The notes under the pieces were generated by a model. That model was not told the DNA's origin. It searched no databases and saw only the letters and a program-made list of their open reading frames with translations. The translations under genes and the position numbers were made by a program. Positions 62,022 through 64,000 of a stretch of DNA of 64,000 nt are shown here, piece after piece. Within the stretch, counting starts at the first letter, position 1, and each line of letters starts with the position of its first letter. Source of the stretch: Isoperla grammatica (lineage: Eukaryota; Arthropoda; Insecta; Plecoptera; Perlodidae); assembly GCA_945910005.1 (NCBI GenBank), contig OX246746.1:19604932-19668931 (forward strand), written 5' to 3'.

Positions 62022-62627
62022 TAGCGGTCACCCTACCCTGCCAGCGCACCACGAACAAAACACTGCCAGAAACCCTTAAAGTACAAAGAATCGTTGATTC
62101 ATCCATATTCCCTAGATTGGAAACAGTCTGGAAAATCCTACGGTGGGGGGGGGGGGGGGGGTTAGTGTCAAATGTTTGACTCGCCCCATTATTGCTACGG
62201 GCAGAGATGAGTAAGATTCTCTCATGGGTCGTTCTACATCTACAACATTTATAAAACTAACAACTCTAGTACAAGTCAAAACACCAATACCCTTCGCCCC
62301 TTATTTGGTTTATATCAGTACTTCTCAAACTTGTGTACTCACTTCTATTATCTTAAAAGTGCTGACGCGGGACGCCTACAGGCGTTTCTTTAAATTATCT
62401 TTGTTTTATCAAAATAAAATCGCAACATGACACCATGACAACAAGTAAGTGTATGTTGTATGCTCGTAACTGATCGTGTGGTCTGGTTGGCTTCACTAGG
62501 TACTTATTTGTTGAATGTATAATACTCGGGGGTCAAAAATTGTTAACTGGAAGTAAACCCATCTGTGATAAAACGAAATTAAGGGAAAGGGTAATTTTAC
62601 TATAAAATCCGCACGAAATCACGCTTT

Positions 62628-62735
62628 TTTTAATATCTTGAGAACTCTATATAATATAAAAAGTAATAAATTACCGAATTTTGGTTTCGTATGAGCTAAA
62701 ACAATTGGATTCAAAAAGTTTAAACTATTTTTAGC
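62628..62735. mobile_element. Half-copy of the AT-rich foldback element
   Basis: TTTTTTTAATATCTTGAGAAC, shortened here to the block TAATATCTTGAGAAC, followed by CGAATTTTGGTTTCGTAT and AAACAATTGGATTCAA, matches the left arm of the element at 33,455-33,735. The second arm is missing. Confidence 0.5.
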
Positions 62736-62984
62736 GTTGCCCGGTAGTTAGTAATTAATTGTATTGTTACATTTCCAATAACAACAGCAATCATTTAAAT
62801 GTTTCTTATCTTTTAAGTCTAGTTCTTAGTTCTTACGAAACCACAATTCGAACATTCATCAATTTTCTGGTTTTTATAGATAATTGTAAATTGAAATCAT
62901 TTGGCGCCTCACTTGTGTTTCTTCTCGCCTCACCGTGTGCAGTGCAGTGTGGACTAACATGTATGTCTTGTTTCCTCCATCCAG

Positions 62985-63098
62985 GGCCCAGCAAGAAGGT
63001 ACTGCCCGCTCGATCTACAAGCCCCAGTCCCGCTAGCGAGTTGTCCACACACTCTGGACTGCTGCGAGGGCATCCGACGCCGCCCCATGTCGTTGCTC
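62985..63098 (+). CDS. CAP-Gly gene, symmetric Ser/Pro-rich exon
   Basis: The acceptor TTTCCTCCATCCAG ends at 62,984 and the donor GTAAGTAC starts at 63,099. Read with the phase left by the exon at 41,275 (C plus GG gives Arg), the 114 bases give RPSKKVLPARSTSPSPAS, ELSTHSGLLRGHPTPPHVVA without stops and end again in phase 1. The exon could therefore be skipped without a frameshift. Composition (basic, Ser/Pro-rich) continues the upstream exons. Membership in the same gene rests on phase, strand and composition. Confidence 0.7.
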
Positions 63099-63660
63099 GT
63101 AAGTACAGTTAATAGTGTTGACAACAGCTGGGTAAACAATTTGGGGGGATTCTCTCTGGACTGCTGCGAGGGCATCCGACGCCGCCCCATGTCGTTGCTC
63201 GTAAGTACAGTTGATAGTGTTGACAACAGCTGGGTATACAGTTTGGGGAGATTCCCTCTGGACTGCAGCGAGGGCATCCGACGCCGCCCCATGTCGTTGC
63301 TCGTAAGTACAGTTAATAGTGTTGACAACAGCTGGGTATACAAGTTGGGGGGATTCCCTCTAGACTGCTGCGAGGGCATCCGACGCCGCCCCATGTCGTT
63401 GCTCGTAAGTACAGTTGATAGTGTTGACAACAGCTGGGTATACAAGTTGGGGGGATTCCCTCTAGAATGCTGCGAGGGCATCCGACGCCGCCCCACGTCG
63501 CTGCTCGTAAGTACAGTTGATAGTGTTGACAACAGCTGGGTATACAATTTGGGGGGATTCCCTCTGGACTGCAGCGAGGGCATCCGACGCCGCCCCATGT
63601 CGTTGCTCGTAAGTACAGTTGATAGTGTTGACAACAGCTGGGTATACAACTCTGGGGAAT
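63051..63660. repeat. 102-bp array of exon end plus splice donor
   Basis: The last 48 bases or so of the exon (CTCTGGACTGCTGCGAGGGC to TGTCGTTGCTC) with the donor GTAAGTACAGTT and about 40 intron bases recur in five further units of exactly 102 bp. Donors stand at 63,099, 63,201, 63,303, 63,405, 63,507 and 63,609, with no indels. The unit has 34 codons without stops in one forward frame (199 codons in all, offset from the exon frame) and also in minus-strand frames. Two units read CTGCAG where the exon has CTGCTG. Confidence 0.95.
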
Positions 63661-63704
63661 GCTGGCATTATGTGAGTACAAGGTAGAGCTGACATACTGA
63701 ATTG

Positions 63705-64000
63705 ACAGTGGCAGTGTTGACATGATGCAGTTGAGTGGCAGTGTTGACATGGTGCGGTTGAGTGGCAGTGTTGACATGGTGTGGTTGAGTGGCCGTGTTG
63801 ACATGATGCAGTTGAGTGGCAGTGTTGACATGGTGTGGTTGGGTGGCAGTGTTGACATGGTGTGGTTGAGTGGCAGTGTTGACATGATGCAGTTGAGTGG
63901 TAGTGTTGACATGGTGTGGTTGAGTGGCAGTGTTGACATGGTGTGGTTGAGTGGCAGTGTTGACATGATGCAGTTGAGTGGCAGTGTTGACATGATGCAG
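63705..64000. repeat. 27-bp minisatellite, cut by the window end
   Basis: About eleven copies of GAGTGGCAGTGTTGACATG followed by (A/G)TG(C/T)(A/G)GTT. Two unit types (ATGCAGTT and GTGTGGTT) alternate irregularly. It starts 45 bases after the 102-bp array, and TGTTGACA is shared with that array's intronic part. The minus-strand frame of nine-residue repeats is an artefact. Confidence 0.9.

Larger units (their letters stand above)
42256..62984 (+). other. Inferred long intron of the CAP-Gly gene
   Basis: Phase 1 at the donor of 41,275 fits the acceptor at 62,984, so I infer a single intron of about 21.7 kb (counting the array), but small exons may have been missed. Repeats inside are listed separately. 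Stretches where I see nothing notable are about 42,260-45,140, 45,230-46,600, 47,000-47,770, 48,140-49,000, 49,980-50,740, 51,960-53,040, 54,330-55,380, 55,560-58,530, 59,030-60,480 and 62,165-62,620. Confidence 0.4.

Noticed and set aside
63087..63993. ORFs of 199-231 codons on both strands near the window end
   Set aside because: They follow from tandem units of 102 and 27 bp. The true exon frame (ending PPHVVA) is different and closes at the donor.

Overview
This is animal nuclear DNA. It has spliced genes with canonical GT/AG borders, long AT-rich introns, tRNA-derived SINEs, LINE tails, many short DNA transposons and dense minisatellites. Very long poly-G/poly-C runs and repeated TAGGCCTA palindromes recall some marine invertebrate genomes, but I cannot name the phylum from sequence alone. 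No bacterial, viral or organellar genes are visible.

Layout: (1) 1-208 is the last coding exon of a BMP-type receptor-regulated Smad (Smad1/5/8, Drosophila Mad), ending in the SSVS phosphorylation tail. (2) 209 to about 8,700 is 3'UTR and intergenic DNA with short transposons and microsatellites. (3) From about 8,700 to the window end I infer one large gene on the + strand. It encodes a microtubule plus-end-type protein with one CAP-Gly domain and an N-terminal SxIP motif. Its parts are a small candidate first exon (ATG at 8929, donor at 8938), an alternative candidate first exon (22044-22106), a very large exon (36722-40113), and two smaller downstream exons (41124-41275 and 62985-63098). 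The phases are compatible across every junction, but linkage over 20-28 kb introns is inference.

The most unusual observation is that the 3' end of each of the two downstream exons, with its 5' splice site, has been tandemly amplified into the following intron. At 41276-42255 there are about 19 copies of a roughly 50-bp unit. At 63099-63660 there are five further copies of an exact 102-bp unit. Each copy repeats a strong donor (GTGAGTAC or GTAAGTAC), giving arrays of about 20 and 6 donors in a row in the same gene.

The introns are a mosaic of mobile DNA. They hold four hAT-like MITEs (three with perfect 8-bp target duplications, one caught as a filled site next to its empty paralogue), two TTAA-flanked MITEs, a Harbinger-like MITE, foldback elements, a 1.4-kb element with interleaved inverted arms carrying four CRE palindromes, seven copies of one tRNA-derived SINE, two LINE 3' tails with 11-bp target duplications, a dispersed repeat of unknown class (four copies), and eight minisatellites. 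Most long predicted ORFs outside the named exons are repeat artefacts.
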